This document shows, in pieces, positions 14,615-14,704 of a stretch of 14,704 bases of DNA. The DNA comes from an uncultured Clostridia bacterium (GTDB lineage Bacteria; Bacillota; Clostridia; Christensenellales; Aristaeellaceae), in assembly GCA_934621505.1 (NCBI GenBank), contig CAKTUU010000046.1, forward strand, positions 1 through 14,704, given 5' to 3'. Under the pieces are notes generated by a model. It was given only the letters and a program-made list of their open reading frames with translations, made no database searches and was not told where the DNA came from. The position numbers and the translations under genes were made by a program. Positions within the stretch are counted from its first letter, which is position 1. Every line of letters begins with the position of its first letter.

Positions 14615-14704
14615 AAATATGAAATTTTGTAGGAGCGTCAAACATAGGTTACAGCAAGTTCGAAAAGAGCAGTCAAGGGAAAGGTGGAGATTTGCGAAGC
14701 AAAT
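14615..14704 (+). other. Intergenic stretch with a truncated inverted repeat at the window edge
   Basis: No gene is supported in the last 90 bases. ATTTGC-GAA-GCAAAT (14690-14704) is a perfect 6-bp dyad that ends exactly at the window edge. The preceding GGTGGAG may be the start of a longer left arm whose partner lies outside. It could be the start of a terminator or a repeat element. A TTG at 14692 preceded by AAGGTGG could alternatively start a gene, but too little is visible. Confidence 0.35.

Overview
The window is GC-rich bacterial chromosome with consensus-like Shine-Dalgarno sequences (AAGGAGG and variants) before most genes. The order L7Ae-type gene, rpsL, rpsG, fusA, tuf is the Firmicutes str operon. 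S7, EF-G and L7Ae-type protein lengths and the clostridial style of the other proteins suggest a GC-rich member of the Clostridia, perhaps Oscillospiraceae-like. The taxon is inferred; there is no rRNA here to confirm it.

Region 1 (1-3880, minus strand) is the translation operon. A strong promoter (3851-3880) drives an L7Ae-family RNA-binding protein gene, rpsL (S12), rpsG (S7), fusA (EF-G) and the first 24 codons of tuf (EF-Tu), which runs off the window. S12 carries Arg at position 88, where Lys is the usual residue and where K88R is a classical streptomycin-resistance change. rpoBC, which often precedes this operon in Firmicutes, is not upstream here.

Region 2 (about 3940-7101, minus strand) is a glycerate or sugar-acid use unit. 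A GntP-family permease gene has its own TTGCAA/TATAAT promoter. It is followed by a MOFRL-type glycerate 2-kinase gene, a string of hairpins and a terminator. Region 3 (7104-8894, minus strand) is murC plus a small DUF1653 gene that overlaps it by 8 nt and ends in a clear intrinsic terminator.

Region 4 (8899-10840, plus strand) diverges from murC. The two promoters stand back to back with their -35 boxes 4 bp apart. It holds a DUF2974 lipase-like hydrolase and an overlapping CatA-like acetyltransferase with His, Asp and Ser catalytic positions kept. A roughly 350-bp stretch of strong inverted repeats follows.

Region 5 (11008-14704, plus strand) is the start of a cell-surface polysaccharide locus: a DegT/DnrJ sugar aminotransferase, a Wzx/PST-type flippase overlapping it by 8 nt, and an ATP-grasp ligase. 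A reasonable reading is that an amino sugar is made, possibly acylated by the ATP-grasp enzyme, and the lipid-linked unit is flipped out. The locus probably continues past the window. I saw no CRISPR array, transposase, tRNA or rRNA.
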